NCBI RefSeq assembly: GCF_002846415.1
Contig: NZ_PJMX01000001.1
Location: 8,060,001-8,124,000, forward strand
From: Streptomyces sp. TLI_146
Lineage (GTDB): Bacteria > Actinomycetota > Actinomycetes > Streptomycetales > Streptomycetaceae
Reading direction: 5' to 3'
DNA: 64,000 nt
This document shows, piece by piece, positions 42,866 to 52,244 of this stretch. Position 1 is the stretch's first letter. Every line of letters starts with the position of its first letter. The notes under the pieces were generated by a model, which worked only from the letters and a program-made list of their open reading frames with translations, did no database searches and was not told the DNA's origin. Both the position numbers and the translations under genes were made by a program.

Positions 42866-43365
42866 GTCGGGCACGCCCGTCCGCAGGAGGTGGCGCAGGG
42901 CGCCGGTGAAGGCGGACAGCTCCTCGTCGGCCATGGAGTAGGCGACTTCGGTGGCCGCGCTGGAGGTGAGGACGCAGACGCCGTCGATGTCGGCGGCCTG
43001 TTTGAGCAAGGTCTCGCGGGCGCTCATACCGCCTTCGACGGCGGCTCCGCTGAAGCAGCAGTCGAGGACCATGGCGCACTTGAGGCCGTGCCGCCGGTGG
43101 GCCGCACGTATCTCGTCGCGGATGTGCGCGCTCCGCGTGGGCGACGCCAGGCGGCGGTGCTGACCAGGAGTCCGAGCAGGCTCACCGTGCTGTTGGCCAC
43201 GGCGGTGATCGTGTCCACGGACCCCATGGTGGTGGCCGGGGCGGCGGCGGTGCTCGCGGGACCGATCGTGATGCCGGAGCGTGCCACCGAGGGGTCGCGG
43301 AGCAGCCACCCGGTCAGGGCCGTGGCTCCCGCGGCGCTTCCTGCGCTGATCCGTACCTCGGCCAT
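42866..43365 (-). pseudogene. remnant of an EACC1-caspase system
   Basis: A proper start (ATG 43365, GGGGGAG upstream) opens an EACC1-like protein: MAEVRISAGSAAGATALTGW, LRDPSVARSGITIG, MGSVDTITAVANSTVSLLGLLVSTAAW. At about 43143 similarity breaks off. In another frame the inside of a caspase appears (SPTRSAHIRDEIRAAHRRHG, catalytic-Cys segment VLDCCFSGAAVEGGMSA, GVCVLTSSAATEVAYSMADEELSAFTGAL), and it too ends without its C-terminus near 42866. The catalytic-His half is gone. In intact systems EACC1 is followed by a separate caspase gene, so a deletion has joined the two. It lies just upstream of the intact caspase-Hsp70 operon. Confidence 0.75.
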
Positions 43366-43664
43366 CCGGCTCCCCCGTGGAACATGCGACCAGCAGTCGC
43401 TCAGCAAGGTCACTATCCCAGCTCCGCCCGCTCATGGGCGGGTTTCCAGCAGTTGCCCGTCGGACGGATTACTACAGCGGCGTTTCGGCCTCATGGCGGA
43501 ATCCCTCAAACCCTGGTGTCACTTCAGAGGTACGGACCAGACTCGGGCTCGCACGTCTGTGCATACGTTCCGCACCTCCAGAAGGCTCCACCGCGCATGT
43601 ATACCTCCTTCAGACCCCGTGCCCCCGAGGCACACCTCCCGCGTGCGGCGAGGAGGTGGCGGGC

Positions 43665-44648
43665 GTGCTGAGGTATGTGACGCGCAAGGCGGCGGGCTGG
43701 CTCCTGATGATCGTGGTCGCGACCAACGCCACCTACTTCCTGGCCAGTTGGTTCCTGGATCCGCGGTCGAACTTCAAGGAGTTGCGGCCCGTCCGCAGCG
43801 AGGAGCAGATCGACCGGGCCCTGGCGCCGTACAACCTGGACCCGAGCGTCCCCCTCGTACACCGGTGGTGGGACTGGTTCACCGGGGTGTTCCTCCGTTT
43901 CGACTGGGGGAAGTCGCCCACCGGTGTCTCCGTCAACGGGGAGATCGGCTACCGGTCGCTCATCAGCGCGGAGTTGGTGGTCATCGCGACGGTCCTGTCC
44001 GTCGTGATCGGCGTCGCGCTCGGTGTGTACACCGCGTCGCGGCAGTACGGCTGGGCCGACCGCGTCACCCAGGCGGTGTCCATCGCCGTGTTCAACATAC
44101 CGACGTCGGTCGCCGCGCTCGCCGTGGTCTTCGTCGCCATCTGGCTCAACCAGCACGCCGGGCTGCACTTCCTCTACGTCGCCGGGGAGAACTCACCCAA
44201 CGTCGAGGGGCTGTTCCCCACGATCGGCGACCGGCTGCTGCACCTGATCCTGCCGACCCTGACGCTGACCCTGATGGGTTACGTCGGCTACCACCTGACG
44301 CAGCGTGCGCTGCTGCTCGACACGATCAACGCCGACTTCGTGCGCACTGCTCAGGCCACTGGGCTCACCCGGACCCAGGCGATCCGCAGACACGCGCTGC
44401 GGGCCGCGCTCATCCCGACGGCGGCATCCGTGGCGTTCAGCATCCCGTCCCTCTTCACCGGAGCCATCATCACCGAGACGATCTTCGGCTGGAACGGCAT
44501 GGGCCGCTACTTCATCCAGACCATCAGCAAGAACGACGTGCACGGCACGGTCGCGACGGCCGCCTTCGCCGCGGCGCTGACCGCGATCGGCGCGATCCTC
44601 GCGGACATCGCCACCGTCTTCCTCGACCCGCGAGTGAGGGTGAGCTGA
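43665..44648 (+). CDS. ABC transporter permease, oligopeptide/nickel type (DppB-like)
   Basis: 327 residues with six membrane helices. The N-terminal family part is VTRKAAGWLLMIVVATNATYFLASW. The inner-membrane EAA loop is RTAQATGLTRTQAIRRHALRAALIPTA, near the usual position before the last helices. The GTG start at 43665 has AGGAGG 8 nt upstream; longer in-frame starts are unlikely. It is the first gene of a four-gene operon (permease, permease, double ATPase, binding lipoprotein) and its stop lies one base before the second permease start. Confidence 0.93.
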   Translation: MLRYVTRKAAGWLLMIVVATNATYFLASWFLDPRSNFKELRPVRSEEQIDRALAPYNLDPSVPLVHRWWDWFTGVFLRFDWGKSPTGVSVNGEIGYRSLISAELVVIATVLSVVIGVALGVYTASRQYGWADRVTQAVSIAVFNIPTSVAALAVVFVAIWLNQHAGLHFLYVAGENSPNVEGLFPTIGDRLLHLILPTLTLTLMGYVGYHLTQRALLLDTINADFVRTAQATGLTRTQAIRRHALRAALIPTAASVAFSIPSLFTGAIITETIFGWNGMGRYFIQTISKNDVHGTVATAAFAAALTAIGAILADIATVFLDPRVRVS

Positions 44649-44649
44649 C

Positions 44650-45615
44650 GTGACCACCGATGTGACCGCGGAGGCGACGAGCGCCGACGCCTCCCCGGCG
44701 ACGGCACACCCGCTGCCGCACAAGGAGCCCTCCGCCCGGCGTGACGGCCGCCACCTCGGCCGCGGCCGGCTCTATCTGCGCCGCTTCCTGCGCAACCGCC
44801 TGGCCGTCGTGGGTGTGCTGATCTTCGTGCTGCTCGTGGCGTTCAGTGTGTTCGGCGGCCTGTTCACCTCCTACGCGTACTCCGACGCCGACTTCGCCGC
44901 ACTCACCCAACCGCCCAGCGCCGCCCACTGGTTCGGCACCAACCAGGGCGGCAACGACATCTACGCCTCCACCGTGCACGGACTCCAGCGCTCCCTGGTG
45001 ATCGCCGTCAGCGTCTCCGTCCTGACCGTCCTCGTCGCCGCGGTCGTCGGCTCAAGCGCCGCCTTCTTCGGAGGGCGGGTCGAGAAGGTGACGCTCGGCG
45101 TCATCCACTTCCTGCTGATCGTCCCCTCGTTCCTCATCCTCGCCCTGGTCTCGCACCGCCTCGCGGGCGACTGGCGTGTCCTCATCGCCGTCCTGACGGT
45201 CTTCGGCTGGATGTCCACCGCGCGGGTGATCTGGTCCGTGTCGACGTCACTGCGCGAACGGGACTATGTGACCGCGGCCGAGTTCATGGGCGTGCGTCCG
45301 CTGCGCATCATCCTGCGCCACATCATCCCCAACCTCGGCTCCCTGCTGATCGTCAACCTGACGCTCGGCGTCGTGGCGACCGTACTGAGCGAAACCGCCC
45401 TGTCGTTCCTCGGGTTCGGCGTCCAGACCCCGGACGTGTCCCTCGGCACGATGCTCGCGGACGGCGCGGGCACCGTCACCAGCGCCCCCTGGCTCTTCGC
45501 CTTCCCCGCGGGCCTGGTCGTCCTGCTCACCGTGTCGATGACCTTCGTCGGCGACGGACTGCGGGACGCCCTCGACCCCACGTCCGTGACCGGTGCGGCA
45601 GGAGGCCGACGATGA
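44650..45615 (+). CDS. ABC transporter permease, oligopeptide/nickel type (DppC-like)
   Basis: 321 residues. An N-terminal cytoplasmic tail precedes FLRNRLAVVGVLIFVLLVAFSVFGG and the DppC-type signature HWFGTNQGGNDIYASTVHGLQRSL. The EAA loop is YVTAAEFMGVRPLRIILRHIIPN. It pairs with the DppB-like protein. The ATPase start ATG overlaps this stop (ATGA), which gives translational coupling. Confidence 0.94.
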   Translation: MTTDVTAEATSADASPATAHPLPHKEPSARRDGRHLGRGRLYLRRFLRNRLAVVGVLIFVLLVAFSVFGGLFTSYAYSDADFAALTQPPSAAHWFGTNQGGNDIYASTVHGLQRSLVIAVSVSVLTVLVAAVVGSSAAFFGGRVEKVTLGVIHFLLIVPSFLILALVSHRLAGDWRVLIAVLTVFGWMSTARVIWSVSTSLRERDYVTAAEFMGVRPLRIILRHIIPNLGSLLIVNLTLGVVATVLSETALSFLGFGVQTPDVSLGTMLADGAGTVTSAPWLFAFPAGLVVLLTVSMTFVGDGLRDALDPTSVTGAAGGRR

Positions 45616-47696
45616 CCCTCGCCACGACTGTCCCCACCCAACCAGCCGCGCCCACCGGCGCCACCCCCGTGCTCTCGGTGCGCGACCTGCGGATCTCCTT
45701 CCCCTCCGAAGCCGGCCCCGTCCAGGCGGTGCGCGGCGTCAGCTTCGACCTCCTGCCGGGCCGCACCCTCGGCATCGTCGGCGAGTCGGGCTCCGGCAAG
45801 TCGGCCACCGCGATGGGCATCATGGGACTGCTGCCGCCCACCGCGGACCTGCGCGGACAGGTACTGCTCGGCGGACGCGACCTGGTCGGCCTCGGTGACA
45901 AGGCGCTCTCCGAGGTACGGGGCAACGCCATCGGCATGGTCTTCCAGGACCCGCTCTCCGCGCTCACGCCGATCTTCTCCGTCGGACGACTGCTCAGCGA
46001 CGCCCTCCGCGTCCACCAGGACCTCACCAAGCGGGCCGCCTGGGAGCAGGCCGTCCAACTGCTCGACCTCGTCGGCATCCCCGACCCGCGCGAGCGGGCC
46101 AGGGCCTTCCCGCACGAGTTCTCCGGCGGTATGCGCCAGCGCGTCGTCATCGCCATGGCGATCGCCAACAAACCCTCCGTGCTCGTCGCCGACGAGCCCA
46201 CCACCGCGCTCGACGTCACCGTGCAGGCCCAGATCCTCGACGTCCTGCGCCTGGCGCAGCGGGAGACCGGCGCGGGCCTCGTCCTCATCACCCACGACCT
46301 CGGAGTCGTCGCCGGTCACGCCGACGACATCGCCGTCATGTACGCGGGCCGGTTCGTGGAGACGGCGGGCGCGGGGGAGCTGTTCCGCCGCCCGACCATG
46401 CCGTACACGGCCCGGCTGCTCGCCGCCGTACCGACCGTGGACAGCGGAGTCCACCGCCCTCTGGTGCCCATCGGCGGGGAACCGCCGCGCCTGGTGGACC
46501 TTCCGCGGGGCTGCCCGTTCGCGAGCCGCTGCGCCGTCGCCCTCGACGCGTGCCGCACCGACGAGCCGGAGCTGCGCGAGGTCACCGGCCACGGCCACGT
46601 GGCCTGCGTACGCGCCGACGAGATCGCCGACGGGTCGCTGGATCCGACGGGCGGTGTCACGCCCGTCGACCGGTCCGCCGCCGAGGCCGCCGGAACCGGC
46701 GAGGTGGTGCTCCGGGTGGAGGACCTCGTCAAGACGTTCCCAATCACCAAGGGAGCCCTCCTCAAGCGCCGGGTCGGCACGCTGCGGGCGGTCAACGGGG
46801 TGAGCTTCGAGCTGCGAGCGGGGGAGACCCTGGGCCTGGTGGGGGAGTCGGGCAGCGGCAAGACCACGACCCTGCTGGAGGTCCTGCGCCTCAAGCGACC
46901 CGAGGGCGGCCGCATCGAGATCGCCGGCACCGACGTCAGTACGGTCGAGACCACCGCGCGCAAACGTGAGGTGAGGCGGGACGTACAGATCGTCATGCAG
47001 GACCCGCTGGGAGCCCTGGATCCGCGACTGCCCGTCTTCGACCTGCTGGCCGAACCCCTGCAGGCCATCGGACGGGACCGCGAGTCGATCCGCTCCCGCA
47101 TCGCGGAGCTGCTGGCCCTGGTCGGGCTCGACACCTCGGTGGGCGACCGGTTCCCGGCCGCGCTGTCGGGCGGGCAGCGCCAGCGGGTGGGCATCGCCCG
47201 CGCCCTGGCCACCGAACCCAAGCTGCTCGCCCTGGACGAGCCGCTCTCGGCCCTGGACGTGTCGGTGCAGGCCTCAGTGATCAACCTGCTGGCGCGGCTC
47301 CAGCGCGAACTCGGGCTCGCCTACCTCGTGGTGGCCCACGACCTGGCCGTGGTCCGGTACGTGTCCGACCGCATCGCGGTGATGTATCTGGGGCACATCG
47401 TCGAGACCGGGGACACCGAGAGCATCTTCTCCGACCCCCAACACCCGTACACCCGGGCCCTGCTGTCGGCGATCCCGGTGCCCGACCCGGAGCGCGAACG
47501 CACCCGTGAACGCGTCGTGCTGCGGGGCGAACAGCCCAGCGCCGCCCGGCTGCCCGCCGGCTGCGCCTTCGTCGACCGGTGCCCGCTGTACCGCCTGGCC
47601 GCCGCCGACGTACGTGAGCGCTGCCGTACGGAACGTCCCGCGCCGGCCGAGGTCGCCGGGCAGCCGGGACACCAATACGCCTGCCACGCGGTCTGA
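45612..47696 (+). CDS. double ATP-binding protein of the peptide ABC importer (DppD-DppF fusion)
   Basis: 694 residues holding two complete nucleotide-binding domains in tandem. NBD1 has Walker A GESGSGKSATA, signature FSGGMRQR and Walker B VLVADEPTTALD. NBD2 (from about residue 370) has GESGSGKTTT, LSGGQRQR and LLALDEPLSALD. Each ends with the oligopeptide-transporter C-terminal domain and its Cys-rich patch (GCPFASRCAVALDACR; GCAFVDRCPLYRLA...C), which in some members binds a 4Fe-4S cluster. In most systems DppD and DppF are separate; fusion of the two is common in Actinobacteria. Confidence 0.95.
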   Translation: MTLATTVPTQPAAPTGATPVLSVRDLRISFPSEAGPVQAVRGVSFDLLPGRTLGIVGESGSGKSATAMGIMGLLPPTADLRGQVLLGGRDLVGLGDKALSEVRGNAIGMVFQDPLSALTPIFSVGRLLSDALRVHQDLTKRAAWEQAVQLLDLVGIPDPRERARAFPHEFSGGMRQRVVIAMAIANKPSVLVADEPTTALDVTVQAQILDVLRLAQRETGAGLVLITHDLGVVAGHADDIAVMYAGRFVETAGAGELFRRPTMPYTARLLAAVPTVDSGVHRPLVPIGGEPPRLVDLPRGCPFASRCAVALDACRTDEPELREVTGHGHVACVRADEIADGSLDPTGGVTPVDRSAAEAAGTGEVVLRVEDLVKTFPITKGALLKRRVGTLRAVNGVSFELRAGETLGLVGESGSGKTTTLLEVLRLKRPEGGRIEIAGTDVSTVETTARKREVRRDVQIVMQDPLGALDPRLPVFDLLAEPLQAIGRDRESIRSRIAELLALVGLDTSVGDRFPAALSGGQRQRVGIARALATEPKLLALDEPLSALDVSVQASVINLLARLQRELGLAYLVVAHDLAVVRYVSDRIAVMYLGHIVETGDTESIFSDPQHPYTRALLSAIPVPDPERERTRERVVLRGEQPSAARLPAGCAFVDRCPLYRLAAADVRERCRTERPAPAEVAGQPGHQYACHAV

Positions 47697-47749
47697 GCGG
47701 CCGGGCCCGAACCTCCATCCGTACCGAACCAAGAAGGAACCACTCCGCC

Positions 47750-49432
47750 ATGCGCACCAGACTGGCCCTGCCCCTCGCCCTCGTCGCCGCTATCTCCGTG
47801 GCCGCCACCGCTTGCCAGTCCTCCTCCGGGAAGGACGCGGCGAAGACGGACGGCAAGGACGCGCAGAAGGCCGCGTCGTCGGCCGCCGACTACAACCCGC
47901 AGCCGTACGAGAACATCAAGGACGGCGGCACCTACACCACCGTCGGCACCTTCGACGAGCAGGGCAACCCCTTCAACGTCAACGCCACCCTGACCGCCTC
48001 CCGGGTCTGGTCCTGGTACAACGCCGACGCCATCACCTACGCACCCACCGGTGAGGTCCAGTACAACCCCGACTACTACAGCGACGTGAAAGTGTCCGTG
48101 GAAGGCGGCAACCAGAAGGTCACGCTGACCATCAACCCGAAGGCCGCTTTCAACGACGGCACCCCGATCGACTGGACCGCGATCCGGGCCACCTGGAAGG
48201 CCAACAACGGGTCGGACAAGGCCTACGCCGCCTCGTCCACGGACGGCTACGACCGGATCACCTCCGTCGAGCAGGGCAAGGACGCCAAGCAGGCCGTCAT
48301 CACCTTCAAGGGCGTCAACGCCGCCTGGTCGAGCCTGTTCACCACGTTCCTGCACCCCAAGGCCGCCACGGTCGACAACTTCAACAAGGCGTACGTCAAG
48401 ACGGCCCACCCCGAGTGGGGCACGGGCCCGTACACCGTCGGAAGCTGGGACACCCACTCGGGCAACATCACCTTCGTACGCAACCCGAAGTGGTGGGGGA
48501 AGAAGGGCAAGCTCGACAAGCGCGTCTACGTCAACCTGGAGTCGACCGCGGCGGTCAACGCCTTCAAGAACGGCCAGGTCGACTACGCCCCCGTCTCCGA
48601 CGCGGAGAGCCTCAAGCAGGTCAAGGGGTTGAAGGGCACGGAGATCCGCAGCGGCGGCAGCCCGTTCGAGTACGCGCTGTACTTCAACACCAAGTCGTCC
48701 GTCCTCGCCGAGAGCGACGTCCGCAAGGCCCTCCAGCAGAGCATCGACCGCACCCAGATCGCGAAGATCCAGTTCCAGGGCCTCGACTACAAGGAGCCGC
48801 TGCCCGGCTCGGCCGTGCTGTACAGCTTCCAGAAGGGCTACCAGGACAACGTCTCGGCGGTGCTGAAGTACGCGCCCGACGAGGCCAGGAAGACGCTCGA
48901 CGCGGCGGGTTGGAAGCCCGGGGACGACGGCATCCGCGTCAAGAACGGCAAGAAGCTCGAAGTCGGCTACACGCTCATGGGCGACGACCCGCTGGCCAAG
49001 GCCACCGCCGGTGCGTTCGCCGCGATGCTGAAGCCGGTCGGCGTCCACCTCGTGATCAAGAAGGCCGACGACGCGGACTTCTCCAAGATCCTCAGCGAGC
49101 GCAGGTTCGACCTCTTCGTGTCGGGAAACCGCTCGACGGACCCGTTCGGGGCCAGTGACCTGTGCGAGTTCTACTGCTCCGACCGTGACTCGAACATCAC
49201 CGGTTCGGGCACGCCGGAACTGGACAAGGAGATCCGCGCCGCCGCGGACATCGCCGACCTCGACCAGCAGATCACGGCGGTGAACAAGATCGAGCAGAAG
49301 GCGCTCCAGCAGTACGCCTTCCTGCCCCTGTACAGCGGCCCCTCGACCTACGGCGTGAAGAAGGGGCTCGCCAACGTCGGCGCAACGATCTTCAACAGCC
49401 CGCTGCCGGAGACGGTCGGCTGGCAGAAGTAA
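47750..49432 (+). CDS. substrate-binding lipoprotein of the peptide ABC importer (SBP family 5)
   Basis: 560 residues. The lipoprotein signal MRTRLALPLALVAAISVAATAC places the lipid-modified Cys at about residue 22. The mature part is a family 5 binding protein (GEVQYNPDYYSDVKVSVEG, FNDGTPIDWTAIRATWKAN, EWGTGPYTVGSWD, LESTAAVNAFKNGQVDYAPV). These bind peptides, nickel or other cations; ligand unknown. The ribosome site is AAGAAGGAA. It ends the operon and is followed by a strong terminator at 49465. Confidence 0.95.
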   Translation: MRTRLALPLALVAAISVAATACQSSSGKDAAKTDGKDAQKAASSAADYNPQPYENIKDGGTYTTVGTFDEQGNPFNVNATLTASRVWSWYNADAITYAPTGEVQYNPDYYSDVKVSVEGGNQKVTLTINPKAAFNDGTPIDWTAIRATWKANNGSDKAYAASSTDGYDRITSVEQGKDAKQAVITFKGVNAAWSSLFTTFLHPKAATVDNFNKAYVKTAHPEWGTGPYTVGSWDTHSGNITFVRNPKWWGKKGKLDKRVYVNLESTAAVNAFKNGQVDYAPVSDAESLKQVKGLKGTEIRSGGSPFEYALYFNTKSSVLAESDVRKALQQSIDRTQIAKIQFQGLDYKEPLPGSAVLYSFQKGYQDNVSAVLKYAPDEARKTLDAAGWKPGDDGIRVKNGKKLEVGYTLMGDDPLAKATAGAFAAMLKPVGVHLVIKKADDADFSKILSERRFDLFVSGNRSTDPFGASDLCEFYCSDRDSNITGSGTPELDKEIRAAADIADLDQQITAVNKIEQKALQQYAFLPLYSGPSTYGVKKGLANVGATIFNSPLPETVGWQK

Positions 49433-49464
49433 CGCGCGGCCGAGGGGGAGGCCCGAGGCAGGGA

Positions 49465-49495
49465 CGCCCCGCCAGTCGCCGTGACTGGCGGGGCG
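49465..49495 (+). terminator. terminator of the ABC importer operon
   Basis: CGCCCCGCCAGTC-GCCGT-GACTGGCGGGGCG: a perfect 13-bp stem, 33 bp after the binding-protein stop. Confidence 0.88.
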
Positions 49496-49561
49496 GCGCT
49501 GCTCGGCGCGGTGGGCGAGTGCCGGGGCCCCGCATCGGCGAGGGCGCGGATCCGGATGGGG

Positions 49562-49615
49562 TCCACCGCGGCTTGTGCGCCGTAGATCAGGCCCACCGCG
49601 GTTTGCGCACTGTAG
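49562..49615. repeat. 30-bp imperfect tandem repeat
   Basis: CCACCGCGG(C/T)TTG(T/C)GC(G/A)C(C/T)GTAG occurs at about 49562-49585 and again at 49592-49615, a 30-bp period, between the importer terminator and the SDR stop. Purpose unknown; it is too short for a minisatellite claim. Confidence 0.5.
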
Positions 49616-49627
49616 GGGCGGCGAGCC

Positions 49628-50227
49628 CTAGCGCACCCGATAGATCTGCCCCGTCTGCGCCCCCTCGACCGAGCGGACGTACGCCGTCGCGACGCGCGCC
49701 GCGGGGACGGGCTCCATGCCCGCGAAGAACGGCCCGTAGGCGGGCAGGGACTCCTCGGCCACCGTCGGGCTCACCGCGTTGATCCGCTGCGGCGGGAGCT
49801 CGATCGCGGCGGCCCGCACGAACGCCTCGACCGCGCCGTTGGCCGCGGACGCGGCGGCACCGGCCACGATCGGCTCCTCCGTGAGGACCCCGCTGACCAG
49901 CGTGAACGAGCCGGTCGCGGCCACATGCCGGGCGCCCTGGCGGACCAGCTCCAGCTGGCTGAGAGCCTTGCCGCGGAACGTCGCCGCGAAGTCGTCCGCG
50001 GCCAGCTCGGCCAGCGGCTTGAACACGGCGTCGCCCGCCGCCACGGCCACCGCGTCCAGCGGTCCGGCCTGCGCGTACAGCCGGGCCACGGCCTCCGGGT
50101 CGGTGACGTCGAAGACCAGGTCCCCGCTCGTGCGGCCCACGCCGATCACCTCGTGGCCGCGCTCCGCGAGAGCCTTGCGCACCGCCGAGCCCAGCGTGCC
50201 GCCCGCGCCGATCAGAAGAACCTTCAC
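49628..50227 (-). CDS. short-chain dehydrogenase/reductase
   Basis: 199 residues, a short SDR. The NAD(P) loop is MKVLLIGAGGTLGSAVRKAL with GVGRTSGD after the second strand, which suggests NADPH. The catalytic region is FTLVSGVLTE (Ser) followed by AAASAANGAVEAFVRAAA in place of the usual YxxxK. The Tyr/Lys pair is therefore missing or replaced, so catalysis may be altered. PPQRINAVSPTVAEESLPAYG follows. Divergent from the LysR gene at 50394, its likely regulator. Confidence 0.88.
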   Translation of the reverse strand: MKVLLIGAGGTLGSAVRKALAERGHEVIGVGRTSGDLVFDVTDPEAVARLYAQAGPLDAVAVAAGDAVFKPLAELAADDFAATFRGKALSQLELVRQGARHVAATGSFTLVSGVLTEEPIVAGAAASAANGAVEAFVRAAAIELPPQRINAVSPTVAEESLPAYGPFFAGMEPVPAARVATAYVRSVEGAQTGQIYRVR

Positions 50228-50393
50228 AACCCACCATCCAATGCCTGGAGAACGTCTCCCGGAACCACCGGGAGTTCCCCGGGAGTGCCCCAGGGAGGGA
50301 ACCGGGTGAAACGAACCACCCGGTGCACCCGACGCTACGGATCACGCCCCGCACCCGGAAATGCCATCTGGGCAGTGACTATGCTTGGCAGGC

Positions 50394-51257
50394 ATGGATG
50401 TGGAACTGCGTCACCTCAAGGCCCTGGCCGCCATCGCCGAGGCGGGCACCGTCACCGCCGCGGCCGCCCAGCTGCACATGACGCAGCCCGCCCTCTCCCG
50501 TACGCTCGCCCAGCTGGAGGCGCGGGTGGGGGTCCGCCTGGTGGACCGCTCGTCCCGGCACCTGGACCTCACCCGGGCCGGGACGACCCTCCTCGGTCAC
50601 GGGCGCGCCATCCTCGCCCACCTCGACGCGGCACTCGCCGACACCCGTACCGTCGACCGGCCGCTGCGGCTCGGCTACACCTGCGCGGTCCTGGGGCAGC
50701 AGACCGTCCCCCTGCTGCGTTCGTGGCGCCACGCGCACCCGCACGCGCCGCTCGAAGTGGTCCGGCAGGACAACAGCACCGCGGGCCTGGCGACCGGCGA
50801 CACCGACGTGGCGGTGCTCCGCACCGTCCCCGCCGACCCGCGCATCCGCACCGAGGCCCTCTACACCGAGGACCGGGTCGCCGCCCTGCCCGACGACCAC
50901 CCGCTCGCGGCCCGCGACCGGGTGAGCCTGGCGGAGCTCACCTCCGGCCCGCCGCTGCCGCTGGCCCTGTGGCCGGACACGGGCACCGCCTCGGTGGACC
51001 TCTGGCCCCCGGCGCAGCGCCCGGACCGCACGGTCGAGGTGCACAACGTCGACGAGTGGCTGAACCTCATCGCCACGGGCGGCGCGTTCGGCATCGGCGC
51101 GGCCGGCACGGCGGAGAGCCACGGCCACCCCGGCGTCCGCTTCGTCCCGCTCGACGACGCCCCCGCCGCCACGGTCTACCTCGCCCGCCCGGCCCACCCC
51201 ACACACCCGCGGACGGAGGACTTCCTCGCGGCTGTACGGGAGGTGGTCAGCGGCTGA
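50394..51257 (+). CDS. LysR-family transcriptional regulator
   Basis: 287 residues. The N-terminal winged helix is clear (VELRHLKALAAIAEAGTVTAAAAQLHMTQPALSRTLAQLEARVGVRLVDR). The LysR substrate-binding domain fills the rest. TATGCT lies 8 nt before the ATG with no ribosome site, so the message is probably leaderless. Divergent from the SDR gene 166 bp away and probably its regulator. Confidence 0.92.
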   Translation: MDVELRHLKALAAIAEAGTVTAAAAQLHMTQPALSRTLAQLEARVGVRLVDRSSRHLDLTRAGTTLLGHGRAILAHLDAALADTRTVDRPLRLGYTCAVLGQQTVPLLRSWRHAHPHAPLEVVRQDNSTAGLATGDTDVAVLRTVPADPRIRTEALYTEDRVAALPDDHPLAARDRVSLAELTSGPPLPLALWPDTGTASVDLWPPAQRPDRTVEVHNVDEWLNLIATGGAFGIGAAGTAESHGHPGVRFVPLDDAPAATVYLARPAHPTHPRTEDFLAAVREVVSG

Positions 51258-51290
51258 CACGCGGGGCCGGCCGTCTGTCGGTCAACTCCC

Positions 51291-52229
51291 TTACCGCCAG
51301 GGGGAGTCGCCACCATCGTCCCCCGTCGGCGAGGGCACGATCCGAATGCTCTGCAGCCCATCGCGGAGGGTGACGCGGTATTCGGCGTCGGTGTAGGTGG
51401 GCCAGGTGCCGGTCACGTCCGGCCAGCCGAGCTCGTCGTAGGGGCGTTCGTCGCGCTGCCCGCGGACCTTCATGAACGCCACGCCTGTCACCAACCGGCC
51501 CTGTGCGCCGCCCTCTCCGTCGGCGACGAGCCGCAGCAGGGCGTCGTGGCCGAAGGGGCCGTTGAGCGGGGTGACGATGACGGCGCCGGGCGCGGCCTGG
51601 TCGAGCCAGGCCTGGGGGACGCGGCGGACCGCGGCGGTCGAGATGATCCTCGTGTACGGGGCCCGGCCCAGGTGTCCCCGCTCCCCGTCCGCGCAGACGA
51701 CGGTCGGCCGCAGGCCGAGGTGGGCGAGCTTGTCCCGGGCCAGGTCGGCGAGCTGCCGGTCGATCTCCACGGTGACCAGTCGCCCGGGAGGGATCCGCTG
51801 GGCCAGGAGCGCCGTGCTGTAGCCGGTGCCGGTGCCGATCTCCAGGGCGCTGTCGGCGGGTTGGGGGTCGAGGTAGTGCAGCATGTCGACGACGACGGCC
51901 GGGCAGGAGGCGGCCGAGGTGAACGCCTCTTTGGTCGGTCCGTCCTGCGGCCGCACCCGGCCGTCGGCGACCTGAGTGATGAGTGACGCCTGCGCGGTGT
52001 AGACGGCCCGCAGCCACGAACGCGGCCGCGCCGCACGGTCGATGACCGGGTGAAGCCCGTCCTCACCCGGGTGCGGCCACCAGACCTGGTCGGGCACGAA
52101 GTGCTCGCGCGGCACCGCCAGGAACGCCTCCCGCAGCCAGGGCCGCTCGTGGAAGTGGCCAGTCTGCCGCGCATCGAGTTCGGCCGCGCACTGAGCACGC
52201 AGCTTCCGCGGGTCGACCGGGCTCGGCAT
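51291..52229 (-). CDS. protein-L-isoaspartate O-methyltransferase-family enzyme
   Basis: 312 residues. The N-terminal WLREAFLAVPREHFVPDQVWWP is the PIMT family opening. The SAM-binding fold carries LEIGTGTGYSTALLAQ (motif I), LVTVEIDRQLADLARDKL, PTVVCADGERG and RIISTAAVRRVPQAWLDQAAPGAVIVTPL. A C-terminal extension goes beyond housekeeping PIMT. Enzymes like this either repair isoaspartate or modify RiPP precursors (graspetide and lanthipeptide loci) by making aspartimide. Here a 37-residue peptide gene sits 15 bp upstream in the same direction, but no ATP-grasp or lanthionine synthetase is nearby. Role therefore undecided. Confidence 0.9.
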   Translation of the reverse strand: MPSPVDPRKLRAQCAAELDARQTGHFHERPWLREAFLAVPREHFVPDQVWWPHPGEDGLHPVIDRAARPRSWLRAVYTAQASLITQVADGRVRPQDGPTKEAFTSAASCPAVVVDMLHYLDPQPADSALEIGTGTGYSTALLAQRIPPGRLVTVEIDRQLADLARDKLAHLGLRPTVVCADGERGHLGRAPYTRIISTAAVRRVPQAWLDQAAPGAVIVTPLNGPFGHDALLRLVADGEGGAQGRLVTGVAFMKVRGQRDERPYDELGWPDVTGTWPTYTDAEYRVTLRDGLQSIRIVPSPTGDDGGDSPWR

Positions 52230-52244
52230 GCCGGTCGTGCCCGC

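Noticed and set aside
43384..43671. A 95-codon gene upstream of the ABC permease
   Set aside because: No ribosome site, no family, and it overlaps the permease start; likely non-coding leader.
49562..49615. Tandem repeat as an attachment site
   Set aside because: No integrase, tRNA or other mobile gene is near; only two imperfect copies.
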